Of a stretch of 33,412 bases of DNA, positions 23,258 to 29,794 are shown one piece after another; the first letter of the stretch is position 1, and each line of letters starts with the position of its first letter. This DNA is from Congzhengia sp045576635. Its GTDB lineage: Bacteria; Bacillota; Clostridia; UBA1381; UBA9506. The notes beneath the pieces were generated by a model. It was not told where the DNA came from. It worked only from the letters and a program-made list of their open reading frames with translations, and searched no databases. The stretch lies in NCBI GenBank assembly GCA_045576635.1, contig JAZNGT010000002.1:1-33412 (forward strand), written 5' to 3'. A program made the position numbers and the translations under genes.

Positions 23258-24016
23258 ATGACAAACATTATGCTTTCCGGCTGCTTGGGCCGTATGGGAA
23301 AAGCCATTACCGAAATCGTAAAGGATATGGAAGATGTTTCGATTGTCTGCGGATTTGACGTAACTGAAACAAATGTTGGCTATCCCGTTTATAACACATA
23401 CGAAAGTGTTTTAGAAAGTGCCGATGTGATTATTGATTTTTCGCATCCTTCGAACTTTCAGAACATTTTAAACTTTGCAAAAACGCGTAAAATTCCCATT
23501 GTAGTGTCAACAACGGGTCTTTCCGATGAGCAGAGGCAGGAACTTCTCAATGCGAAAGATGAAATACCGGTATTTTTCTCTGCAAATATGTCGCTCGGCA
23601 TCAATCTTTTGATTTCGCTTTCCAAGCAGGCGGCAAAGATTTTGGATAAAACCTTTGATATTGAAATTATCGAAAAGCATCACAACCAAAAACTTGACGC
23701 ACCAAGCGGAACGGCACTTGCGATTGCAGATGCAATCAAAGAGACGCTTTCGCACGAAACGGAGTATGTGTACGACAGACATAGCGTGAGAAAAAAACGC
23801 GATAAAAACGAAATCGGACTGCATGCCGTAAGAGGCGGCACCATCGTAGGAGAACACGATGTGTTATTTGCGGGCCCTAACGAAACGATTACGATTTCGC
23901 ACAGTGCACAATCGCGTGAAGTGTTTGCGCAAGGCGCAATACGCGCGGCAGAATTTTTAAAAGGTAAGCCCGCAGGGTTTTACTCTATGGACGACTTATT
24001 CCGAGAAATTCTATAA
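23258..24016 (+). CDS. dapB: 4-hydroxy-tetrahydrodipicolinate reductase
   Basis: The protein has 252 residues, somewhat short like other clostridial DapB proteins. The NAD(P)-binding loop reads MLSGCLGRMGKAI at the N-terminus. The catalytic signature is EKHHNQKLDAPSGTA (residues ~142-156), with the His-His pair and the Lys that act on the substrate. ISHSAQSREVFAQGAIRAAEFL near the end is also typical. It reduces the DapA product to tetrahydrodipicolinate using NAD(P)H in the cytoplasm. GAGG lies 8 bases before the start, 13 bases after dapA. It is the last gene of the operon before a strong terminator. Confidence 0.96.
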   Translation: MTNIMLSGCLGRMGKAITEIVKDMEDVSIVCGFDVTETNVGYPVYNTYESVLESADVIIDFSHPSNFQNILNFAKTRKIPIVVSTTGLSDEQRQELLNAKDEIPVFFSANMSLGINLLISLSKQAAKILDKTFDIEIIEKHHNQKLDAPSGTALAIADAIKETLSHETEYVYDRHSVRKKRDKNEIGLHAVRGGTIVGEHDVLFAGPNETITISHSAQSREVFAQGAIRAAEFLKGKPAGFYSMDDLFREIL

Positions 24017-24022
24017 AAAAAT

Positions 24023-24054
24023 AAAAGGCTGTAAACAAAAGTTTACAGCCTTTT
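24023..24054. terminator. Bidirectional terminator between dapB and mscL
   Basis: The arms AAAAGGCTGTAAAC and GTTTACAGCCTTTT form a perfect 14-bp stem with an AAAA loop between converging genes. Its core matches the terminator at 13914. Confidence 0.88.
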
Positions 24055-24068
24055 TCATTTTAAACTAC

Positions 24069-24479
24069 TTATTTTTTCAACAAATCGCGGATTTCGGTAA
24101 GCAGTTCTTCTGTTGAGGGGCCTTTTGCTTCTTCGACTGCTTCTTCAACTGCTTCTTGTTTCTTTTCAAACTTTTCTTTTGCGGTGTTAATCAGTTTGAT
24201 AAACATAAAGATGGAAAGTGCGATGATTAAAAAGTCAATGATGTTCTGAATAAACATACCGTAGTTAATTGCAGATGCTACGGTTCCGTCTTCTGCGTAG
24301 GAAAGTACGTATTGAAGACTTTTTACATCGATTCCTGATGTGAGTTTTCCGATGATGGGAGTAATGATATCGGTAACCAAGGACGTTACGATTTTACCAA
24401 ACGCACCACCGATGATAACGCCGACAGCCATGTCAAGCACGTTGCCTTTAAATGCGAATTCTTTAAATTCTTTCCACAT
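24069..24479 (-). CDS. mscL: Large-conductance mechanosensitive channel MscL
   Basis: The protein has 136 residues. The MscL hallmark N-terminus is present: MWKEFKEFAFKGNVLDMAVGVIIGGAFGKIVTSLV, containing the amphipathic S1 helix and the gate-lining first membrane helix with AVGVIIGGAFG. The second helix is NIIDFLIIALSIFMFIKLIN. A charged C-terminal bundle follows (EKFEKKQEAVEEAVEEAKG) and the family-typical end TEELLTEIRDLLKK. MscL opens as a pentameric pore under membrane tension to release solutes during hypo-osmotic shock. A separate promoter just inside the ribU stop codon drives it. Confidence 0.97.
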   Translation of the reverse strand: MWKEFKEFAFKGNVLDMAVGVIIGGAFGKIVTSLVTDIITPIIGKLTSGIDVKSLQYVLSYAEDGTVASAINYGMFIQNIIDFLIIALSIFMFIKLINTAKEKFEKKQEAVEEAVEEAKGPSTEELLTEIRDLLKK

Positions 24480-24520
24480 TTTAAAAATCCCCTTTTCTTT
24501 TGTTTTTTAAAGTTAATTTT

Positions 24521-24549
24521 ATTATACCTATTTTAAAGAAAAATGTCAA
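24521..24549 (-). promoter_or_regulatory. Promoter of mscL
   Basis: The minus strand shows TTGACA (24549-24544), a 17-base spacer and TATAAT (24526-24521), a full consensus. The -35 box overlaps the last codon region and stop of the ribU-like gene. Confidence 0.85.
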
Positions 24550-25097
24550 ATCCTGCCGTGCAAAAGCGGAGAAATCTTTTTATAAATCAAAAGTGTGATG
24601 ACAGAAATTACAACGCCTCTTACAAGGTTAAAGGGTAAGATGGTGTATAAAACCAAACTCATTTTTACAGAAAGGGGAGCCGTCGGCATATAAAGGGGAA
24701 GCATAATATAAAGGTTTGCAAAAATGCCGGCTATTGCCATGGCAAGCGTTGCAAAAATAAGTGAAACAATTGCACCTTTAAAACTTTTATTATATGTATA
24801 AATAAGTCCTGCGACCAGACAAAATGTTCCGTTAATCACAAAGTTTGCAAACTCACCTACGTAGCCTGTGGAAGACATTGTAAGGTGAATCATATTTTTG
24901 ATAAGTTCGCAGAGCACGCCGGCTACGGGGCCGTATGCAAAGGCAAGAATTAAAGCAGGCAGGTCGGAAAACTCAATTTCTAAAAATCCGCCTACTTTAA
25001 GCCCCATCATGGAACCTAACATTTGTAGCAGAAATGCCATTGCAGAAAATACCCCTACAAAGACAAACCGTCTTGTTTTGCTAAGTGAATTATTCAT
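24546..25097 (-). CDS. ribU: Riboflavin ECF transporter S component (RibU-like)
   Basis: The protein has 183 residues and about six membrane helices, typical for ECF S components. The N-terminal pattern RRFVFVGVFSAMAFLLQ, then KVGGFLEIEFSDLPALILAFAYGP and LCELIKNMIHLTMSSTGYVGEFANFV match RibU-type proteins. S components bind the vitamin in the membrane and associate with the shared energy-coupling module (EcfT plus two ATPases, not in this window). The FMN riboswitch directly upstream supports flavin as the substrate and predicts repression when FMN is plentiful. The gene stands alone behind the riboswitch. Confidence 0.92.
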   Translation of the reverse strand: MNNSLSKTRRFVFVGVFSAMAFLLQMLGSMMGLKVGGFLEIEFSDLPALILAFAYGPVAGVLCELIKNMIHLTMSSTGYVGEFANFVINGTFCLVAGLIYTYNKSFKGAIVSLIFATLAMAIAGIFANLYIMLPLYMPTAPLSVKMSLVLYTILPFNLVRGVVISVITLLIYKKISPLLHGRI

Positions 25098-25114
25098 AAA
25101 ATCAGTCCTTTTTC

Positions 25115-25144
25115 TAAAAAATAAGCGCCCTTATAGCAGGGCGC
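25115..25144 (-). terminator. FMN riboswitch terminator
   Basis: On the minus strand, the arms GCGCCC and GGGCGC enclose an 8-base loop (25144-25125), followed by TTATTTTTT. It sits between the aptamer and the ribU-like start codon and is the likely expression platform. Confidence 0.82.
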
Positions 25145-25160
25145 AAAGATGCAATGTTAT

Positions 25161-25299
25161 TTCTTCCATCCGGACTTTGCGCAAAATACGCTTACCGTCG
25201 GCTTTGGAATTTCACCAAATCAACAAGAAAATTCTTGCTCGCAGGCTTAGGCGGTTGCCTTTTACTGCCGGTCGGGAGTTTCACCCTGCCCTGAAAAGT
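25161..25299 (-). promoter_or_regulatory. FMN riboswitch (RFN element)
   Basis: On the minus strand the conserved RFN blocks occur in order: TCAGGGCAGGGTGAAACTCC, CGACCGGCAGTA, CCTGCGAGC, GATTTGGTGAAATTCC, AAAGCCGACGGTAAG and AGTCCGGATGGAAGAA. The element begins 8 bases after the prfA stop codon and precedes the ribU-like gene. FMN binding is expected to stabilise the terminator and lower riboflavin uptake. I saw no separate promoter between prfA and the aptamer, so prfA transcripts may run into it. Confidence 0.96.
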
Positions 25300-25306
25300 A
25301 TGGTAT

Positions 25307-26380
25307 TTAGTTTTGCTCACCTTTTAAAAGTTCGCTTTGATGTGTTGTGATGAGTGCGTTTATCACTTCATCCAAATCGCCGTTTAATACGGCATCTAAT
25401 CTGTGAAGTGTTAAGCCGATTCTGTGGTCAGTCACTCTTCCTTGGGGGAAGTTGTATGTTCTGATGCGTTCACTTCGGTCGCCTGTTCCAACCTGACTTT
25501 TTCTTTCCTGTGCAATCTGCTCGTGTTGCTGGCTTTGCACCAAATCGTAAAGGCGTGAGCGCAGAATTTTCATTGCCTTATCTTTGTTTTTGTGCTGTGA
25601 TTTTTCGTCCTGACAGGAAACAACAAGCCCTGTGGGAAGATGCGTAATACGTACGGCGGAGTCTGTTGTGTTAACGCACTGACCGCCGGGGCCGCCTGCG
25701 CGGAACACGTCGATTCTTAAATCGTTTGCGTTAATATCCACTTCAACTTCTTCCACCTCGGGAAGTACGGCAACCGTAACAGTTGATGTGTGAATTCTTC
25801 CGCCTGATTCGGTGGACGGAATTCTTTGTACGCGGTGCACACCGCTTTCAAACTTTAATTTTGAATATGCGCCCTGACCTTCGATGCTGAAAGAAATTTC
25901 TTTGAAACCGCCTATGTCGGTGGGACTTGAACTTAAAATATCGGTTTTCCAGCGGTTTGCTTCTGCGTACATCGTGTACATACGGAAAAGGTCGCCTGCA
26001 AAAAGTGCTGCCTCGTCACCGCCTGCGCCGCCACGAATTTCAACGATAACGCTCTTATCATCGTTGGGGTCTTTGGGGAGCAGAAGAATTTTAAGTTCGT
26101 TGTCAATTTTTTCGATCATCTGCTTGCTTTCTTTGATTTCTTCTTCGGCAAGTTCTTTTAATTCTTTGTCGGTGTCGGCATCTTTTAACAGTTCTTCGTT
26201 TTCTTTGATGGTTTTGTTTAACTGTTTATATTCTCTGTATTTTTCTACAATGGGGCTGATGTCGGATTGCTCTTTGCAAAGTTTTGCAAATTCTGCCTGG
26301 TCTGCTATCACCGCAGGATCAGAAATTTTTTGACTCAGCTCGTCATAGCGGTCTTCTATAAACGATAATTTTTCAAACAT
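25307..26380 (-). CDS. prfA: Peptide chain release factor 1
   Basis: The protein has 357 residues, standard length. The GGQ peptidyl-hydrolysis motif is at residues 232-234 in RAGGPGGQCVN, where Gln is the methylation site of PrmC. The RF1-type codon-recognition loop reads RIPSTESGGRIHTST (PST in place of the common PAT, residues ~188-190). The N-terminal helical domain (1-100) is rich in charged residues. It releases the finished peptide at UAA and UAG codons. GAGGTG lies upstream of the start. A consensus-like promoter lies at 26441-26413. Confidence 0.97.
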   Translation of the reverse strand: MFEKLSFIEDRYDELSQKISDPAVIADQAEFAKLCKEQSDISPIVEKYREYKQLNKTIKENEELLKDADTDKELKELAEEEIKESKQMIEKIDNELKILLLPKDPNDDKSVIVEIRGGAGGDEAALFAGDLFRMYTMYAEANRWKTDILSSSPTDIGGFKEISFSIEGQGAYSKLKFESGVHRVQRIPSTESGGRIHTSTVTVAVLPEVEEVEVDINANDLRIDVFRAGGPGGQCVNTTDSAVRITHLPTGLVVSCQDEKSQHKNKDKAMKILRSRLYDLVQSQQHEQIAQERKSQVGTGDRSERIRTYNFPQGRVTDHRIGLTLHRLDAVLNGDLDEVINALITTHQSELLKGEQN

Positions 26381-26412
26381 AGTTGCACCTCAATTAAAAT
26401 CAACATGGGTAT

Positions 26413-26441
26413 ATTATATATCATCCCATAGAAAAATGCAA
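26413..26441 (-). promoter_or_regulatory. Promoter of prfA
   Basis: The minus strand shows TTGCAT (26441-26436), a 17-base spacer and TATAAT (26418-26413), 33 bases before the prfA start codon. Confidence 0.78.
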
Positions 26442-26458
26442 CTTTATTTGAAGTTTTT

Positions 26459-26659
26459 TTACTTTCGCGGACAACCTGTTTCGGTGCAGGTTTTGCAATG
26501 GTGCGCAAAGTCTTCTCTTAGACAGCACAGCATATAATTGCACTCGTCACAGCAACATTCTAAAGGATTTCCGTTTTCATCATAGTGCGAACCGTTTCCC
26601 AGACAATCCCGTCCGAAATTGCCCGGTGTCAGAATAATTCCTGTTACATCTATCAGCAT
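26459..26659 (-). CDS. Small cysteine-rich protein of unknown function
   Basis: GGAGGTGA lies 8 bases before the ATG at 26659, giving 66 residues starting MLIDVTGIILTPGNFGRDCLG; the longer frame to 26722 has no such signal. There are ten cysteines: one in GRDC, three in a row in LECCC, then DEC, MLCC, HHC, KTC and GCPRK. Two consecutive histidines (FAHHC) add to a likely metal-binding set. The count and spacing suggest one or two zinc or iron sites, or redox cysteines. No signal peptide is evident, so it should be cytoplasmic. I do not recognise a named family. It is divergent from the XRE regulator, with shared inverted repeats between them. Confidence 0.75.
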   Translation of the reverse strand: MLIDVTGIILTPGNFGRDCLGNGSHYDENGNPLECCCDECNYMLCCLREDFAHHCKTCTETGCPRK

Positions 26660-26684
26660 ATATGTATCACCTCCGTAAATAAAA

Positions 26685-26771
26685 CTCCAAAATGGACTCA
26701 TACTAGTCCCATAATAACACAACTAAATCATATAATCAAGAAAAAAGTGCTTATTTAGGTCCTATTTGGAG
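26685..26771. promoter_or_regulatory. Inverted repeats in the divergent cysteine-rich/XRE intergenic region
   Basis: CTCCAAAATGGAC (26685-26697) and GTCCTATTTGGAG (26759-26771) are inverted copies matching at 11 of 13 positions. A second dyad, GGACT-catact-AGTCC (26694-26709), overlaps the first copy. The sites lie between the two divergent start codons, where an XRE repressor would bind to control itself and its neighbour. The binding role is inferred. Confidence 0.45.
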
Positions 26772-26781
26772 CGTGATTGTT

Positions 26782-27018
26782 ATGAAAGAGCAAAAAATAA
26801 AACAAGATACGATACTGATTGGCAGTAATATCAAAAGAATCAGAAAAGAAAAGCATATCAAACAGATTGATATGGTTAGAAAACTGCAACTTGAAGGAAT
26901 TGACATTACACGAGAGTCTTTGGTTAAGATTGAACGTGGTATTCAGCACATTTATGCAAGTCAGTTAAAGGCGATTAAAAGTGTCTTGGATACAACGTAT
27001 GATGAACTTTTAAAATAA
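26782..27018 (+). CDS. XRE-family transcriptional regulator
   Basis: The ATG at 26782 (MKEQKIKQDTILIGSNIKRIR) gives 78 residues. GGAG lies 10 bases upstream; an in-frame GTG at 26773 would sit right on it. Almost the whole protein is one Cro/C1-type helix-turn-helix: NIKRIRKEKHIKQIDMVRKLQLEG, then ITRESLVKIERG and AIKSVLDTTYDELLK. Many such single-domain regulators act as repressors of their own promoter. The likely targets are itself and the cysteine-rich gene. It also lies directly upstream of the valine T-box transcript (promoter 27037), but with no visible link to it. Confidence 0.9.
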   Translation: MKEQKIKQDTILIGSNIKRIRKEKHIKQIDMVRKLQLEGIDITRESLVKIERGIQHIYASQLKAIKSVLDTTYDELLK

Positions 27019-27036
27019 GAAAATTTGTCAAAACTA

Positions 27037-27065
27037 TTGACAGAAAGTATTTTAAATGTTATAAT
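27037..27065 (+). promoter_or_regulatory. Consensus promoter of the Val T-box transcript
   Basis: TTGACA (27037-27042), a 17-base spacer and TATAAT (27060-27065) are a perfect sigma-A promoter, like that of the Ile T-box operon. Transcription should start near 27072. Confidence 0.88.
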
Positions 27066-27071
27066 CTAAAA

Positions 27072-27368
27072 AAATGAATAAAATAAAGACAAGGAAGAGA
27101 AGGAGTAAATTTCCATTCCTGTGTATAGAGAGAAGCGGATGGTGGAAGCGCTTTGACAGGGGGATTTTGAAGTAGTCTCGGAGTTGCGAACTGAACAAAG
27201 CATTGTGCTTTTATTAGGCTTCGACGGAGAATTTCCGCCGTATAAAGGGAAAACGGCATTGCGCTATTGCGCTTGTGTTGGCTAAGGTATAGTTGTAACA
27301 CTTCTATACGAAATTAGGTGGTATCACGAGTCATTCGTCCTAATATGAGGGTGAATGATTTTTTTTGT
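27072..27368 (+). promoter_or_regulatory. T-box riboswitch leader, Val specifier (GTA)
   Basis: The 374-base gap before the synthetase is filled by a T-box leader. Stem I has the AGTA loop-E motif near 27105 and helix GAGA/TCTC. The 3' side of the specifier loop reads GAA-GTA-G-TCTC-GGAG (27169-27183), which fits the consensus GAA, codon, purine, helix, K-turn exactly. The specifier is GTA (27172-27174), valine. The T-box bulge region is AGGTGGTATCACGAG (27316-27330); TGGT pairs with a tRNA ending ACCA, as tRNA-Val does. The terminator arms TCATTCGTCC and GGGTGAATGA are followed by eight Ts. Scarcity of charged tRNA-Val should switch on the acyl-CoA synthetase. Confidence 0.93.
27331..27368 (+). 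terminator. T-box attenuator terminator (Val leader)
   Basis: TCATTCGTCC (27331-27340) pairs with GGGTGAATGA (27349-27358) with G-T pairs, followed by a T-run. Its 5' arm abuts the conserved T-box sequence, as in all T-boxes. Confidence 0.88.
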
Positions 27369-27392
27369 GCATACTTTACGGAGGAGATTTAA

Positions 27393-29042
27393 ATGGAACT
27401 TTTAAACAATTATATGCCACAGACGGAATTTGCAAGTTATGAGGAATTCTCCGAAAACTTTAAAATTAACGTTCCAGAGGACTTTGATTTTGCAAGGGAT
27501 ATTGTAGACAAATGGGCAGAGTTAGAGCCTGAAAAGGTTGCGCTCGTTTACTGTGATGATAATGGCGCAGAGCGCACGTTTACGTTTACCGAAATATCTG
27601 AAAAGTCCAAGCGTATGGCATCTTATTTTAAGTCATTGGGAATTATGCCGGGTGACCGCGTTATTACACTTATGCGTCGCAGATGGGAATACTGGGTTTT
27701 GGCAGTTGCACTTCACAGAATGGGTGCGGTTTTGGTACCTGCTTCTATTCAGCTCACCACAAAAGATATTTCCTATCGTATCGACAGTGCAGAAGCAAAG
27801 ATGCTCATTGCCATTGATGATGATTTTGTACGTTCACAAATTGCGCCCGTTAAAGACATGTGCGAAACACTCGAGCATATTTTAATTGTAAGCGACAATG
27901 CGGTTACAGATTATCACGATTTTAACCGTGAATATCCCGAATTTGACCTTTATCACGAGCCGGTACAGAGAACCAACGATGACGAAATGGTAATTTATTT
28001 TACCTCCGGCACATCAGGGTATCCCAAAATGGCGATTCATAACCGCACGTATCCCTTAGGGCACATTACCACCGCAAAATATATGCAGAGAGTTTTAAAT
28101 AACGGACTGCACTTAACGCAGGCAGACAGCGGTTGGGCAAAATTCGGTTGGGGTAACATTTATGGTCAGTGGATTTGCGGTACCGCAATTTTAGGATATG
28201 ACCCTATCCGTTTTGACGCAGGCGCATTTTTAGAAGCCATTGAAAAGCATAAACCCACCACCATTTGTGTGCCACCTACGATGTATCGCTTAATGCTCCA
28301 TCATGGAATTGAGGCAAAACAGTTTGCGTCTGTTACATGGTTTGCAACGGCAGGAGAGCCTCTTTCTGACGAGGTAAACCGCGAATGGAAACAGATTACA
28401 GGCAAAGATATTCACGTTGGATTCGGACAGAGCGAGGGCTCACCGATTTGTGCGACGTTTGAATGGTTAGAGATTCGCTCCGGTTCTATGGGAAGACCGT
28501 CTCCGCTTTATGACGTTCGTATTTTGGCTGCCGACGGCGGATACTGTGACGCCGGCGAAGAGGGCGAAATCGTTATCATTCCGACAGAAAAGCAGGTAGG
28601 TCTTTTAACCCGATACTCTTTAAACAGAGAGCAGATTCAGCCATTACAGGGCGGTGTTTATCACACCGGCGATATTGCCTATAAAGATACTGACGGATAT
28701 TTTTATTACGTTTGCAGAAACGATGATATGATTAAATCTTCCGGTTACCGCATCGGACCTTACGAAATTGAGAGCGTGTTAAATACGCATCCTGCGGTAA
28801 AGGAAAGCGCAATCGTTGGCGTTCCCGACGAAATCCGCGGACAACTTATTTGCGGTATCGTTGTTTTACGAGATGGCTTTGCGCCGTCCGACCAACTCAC
28901 AAAAGAGTTACAGACGCACGTTAAGAAAAACACTGCGCCGTATAAATATCCCAGAGTGGTAAAATACATTAGCGAACTTCCGAAAACCACGTCGGGAAAA
29001 ATCATGAGAAAAGATTTAAACAAGTTGGCACAAGAGTTATAA
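27393..29042 (+). CDS. AMP-forming acyl-CoA synthetase
   Basis: The protein has 549 residues, a full-length single-domain enzyme. The phosphate-binding loop is YFTSGTSGYPKMAIH (residues ~205-219); then GFGQSEGSP, YHTGDIAYKDTDGY, the hinge CRNDDMIKSSGYRIGPYEIES and the catalytic-lysine motif KTTSGKIMRK near the C-terminus. It belongs with medium/short-chain acyl-CoA ligases (ACSM-like) and converts a carboxylate, ATP and CoA to acyl-CoA, AMP and pyrophosphate. It clearly resembles the synthetase part of 7440-9740 (GLHxTxxDxGWxK, YGQWxC), but lacks the XRE-cupin portion. The ribosome binding site GGAGGAG is strong. Under a valine T-box, isobutyrate is a plausible substrate; this is inference. 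Confidence 0.93.
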   Translation: MELLNNYMPQTEFASYEEFSENFKINVPEDFDFARDIVDKWAELEPEKVALVYCDDNGAERTFTFTEISEKSKRMASYFKSLGIMPGDRVITLMRRRWEYWVLAVALHRMGAVLVPASIQLTTKDISYRIDSAEAKMLIAIDDDFVRSQIAPVKDMCETLEHILIVSDNAVTDYHDFNREYPEFDLYHEPVQRTNDDEMVIYFTSGTSGYPKMAIHNRTYPLGHITTAKYMQRVLNNGLHLTQADSGWAKFGWGNIYGQWICGTAILGYDPIRFDAGAFLEAIEKHKPTTICVPPTMYRLMLHHGIEAKQFASVTWFATAGEPLSDEVNREWKQITGKDIHVGFGQSEGSPICATFEWLEIRSGSMGRPSPLYDVRILAADGGYCDAGEEGEIVIIPTEKQVGLLTRYSLNREQIQPLQGGVYHTGDIAYKDTDGYFYYVCRNDDMIKSSGYRIGPYEIESVLNTHPAVKESAIVGVPDEIRGQLICGIVVLRDGFAPSDQLTKELQTHVKKNTAPYKYPRVVKYISELPKTTSGKIMRKDLNKLAQEL

Positions 29043-29043
29043 G

Positions 29044-29076
29044 AAAAAGACTGTGGCAGATGCCACAGTCTTTTTT
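29044..29076. terminator. Bidirectional terminator between synthetase gene and pflA
   Basis: The arms AAAAAGACTGTGGC and GCCACAGTCTTTTT form a perfect 14-bp stem with a 4-base loop between converging genes; a T-run follows on the plus strand. Confidence 0.88.
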
Positions 29077-29780
29077 TATATTGTGTTTAATTGTTCATTT
29101 AACGCGTCCATTTTTTCTTGTGATGGCTCGTCGTACACCGCAAAAGGAAAGGGACGGTTCATCATTTCGTACTTTTGCGCGCACAGTTTCCGAAACGGCA
29201 AAAGTTCGGTTTTTTTGATGCACGTTTTGTTTTCTGTAAGGCGTTTTAAAGCAGAAATGTTTTCCGCCGTATCATTTAGCCCGCCTACAATGACGTTTCG
29301 AATCCAACATGGGATGCTTCGCTTTTCGAGTGCATCTAAAAAGTGGAGCGGTGCATCTATACTGCATCCGATATGGGATTTATAAGACGCATCGTCTGAC
29401 ATTTTAAGGTCTAAAAGCACCAAGTCGCAAACTTCTAAAAGTTTTTCTACGGATGCGTTCCAAATGCTGCCCGATGTGTCAAGCACAGTGTGAATACCGT
29501 TTTGTTTGCAAAGCGAAAAGAGTTCCGTCACAAAATCTGCTTGTAACAAAGGCTCTCCACCGGAGACGGTAATACCGCCGTTTTTGCCAAAATATTCCCG
29601 ATAGTTTAACACTTTTTTAAACACATCTTCTGCTGTATATTCGGTAAAATTTCCGTGGCAAACGTCTACATTATGGCAGTATCCGCAGTGCAGATTGCAA
29701 CCGTGTAAAAACACGATAAAACGGACACCGGGGCCGTCTAATGTGCCCAGAGACTGAAAACTGTGAATTCTACCGGTCAT
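29076..29780 (-). CDS. pflA: Pyruvate formate-lyase activating enzyme
   Basis: The protein has 234 residues. It is a radical SAM enzyme with the CX3CX2C cluster motif at Cys28, Cys32 and Cys35 (HGCNLHCGYCHN), preceded by SLGTLDGPGVRFIVF, typical of PFL activases. The SAM-binding GGEP-like motif is VSGGEPLLQ. Using SAM and a [4Fe-4S] cluster, it abstracts a hydrogen from the glycine of PflB to make the active glycyl radical, under anaerobic conditions only. It starts 14 bases after the pflB stop with the ribosome binding site GGAGG, so it is co-transcribed with pflB under the ZTP riboswitch. Confidence 0.96.
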   Translation of the reverse strand: MTGRIHSFQSLGTLDGPGVRFIVFLHGCNLHCGYCHNVDVCHGNFTEYTAEDVFKKVLNYREYFGKNGGITVSGGEPLLQADFVTELFSLCKQNGIHTVLDTSGSIWNASVEKLLEVCDLVLLDLKMSDDASYKSHIGCSIDAPLHFLDALEKRSIPCWIRNVIVGGLNDTAENISALKRLTENKTCIKKTELLPFRKLCAQKYEMMNRPFPFAVYDEPSQEKMDALNEQLNTI

Positions 29781-29794
29781 ACAAACCTCCGTTT

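Noticed and set aside
13914..24054. The similar hairpins after the HAD gene and dapB as copies of a mobile repeat.
   Set aside because: The shared core (AAAAGGCTGTAAA) is short and both are ordinary terminators between converging genes; convergence on a common terminator sequence is enough.
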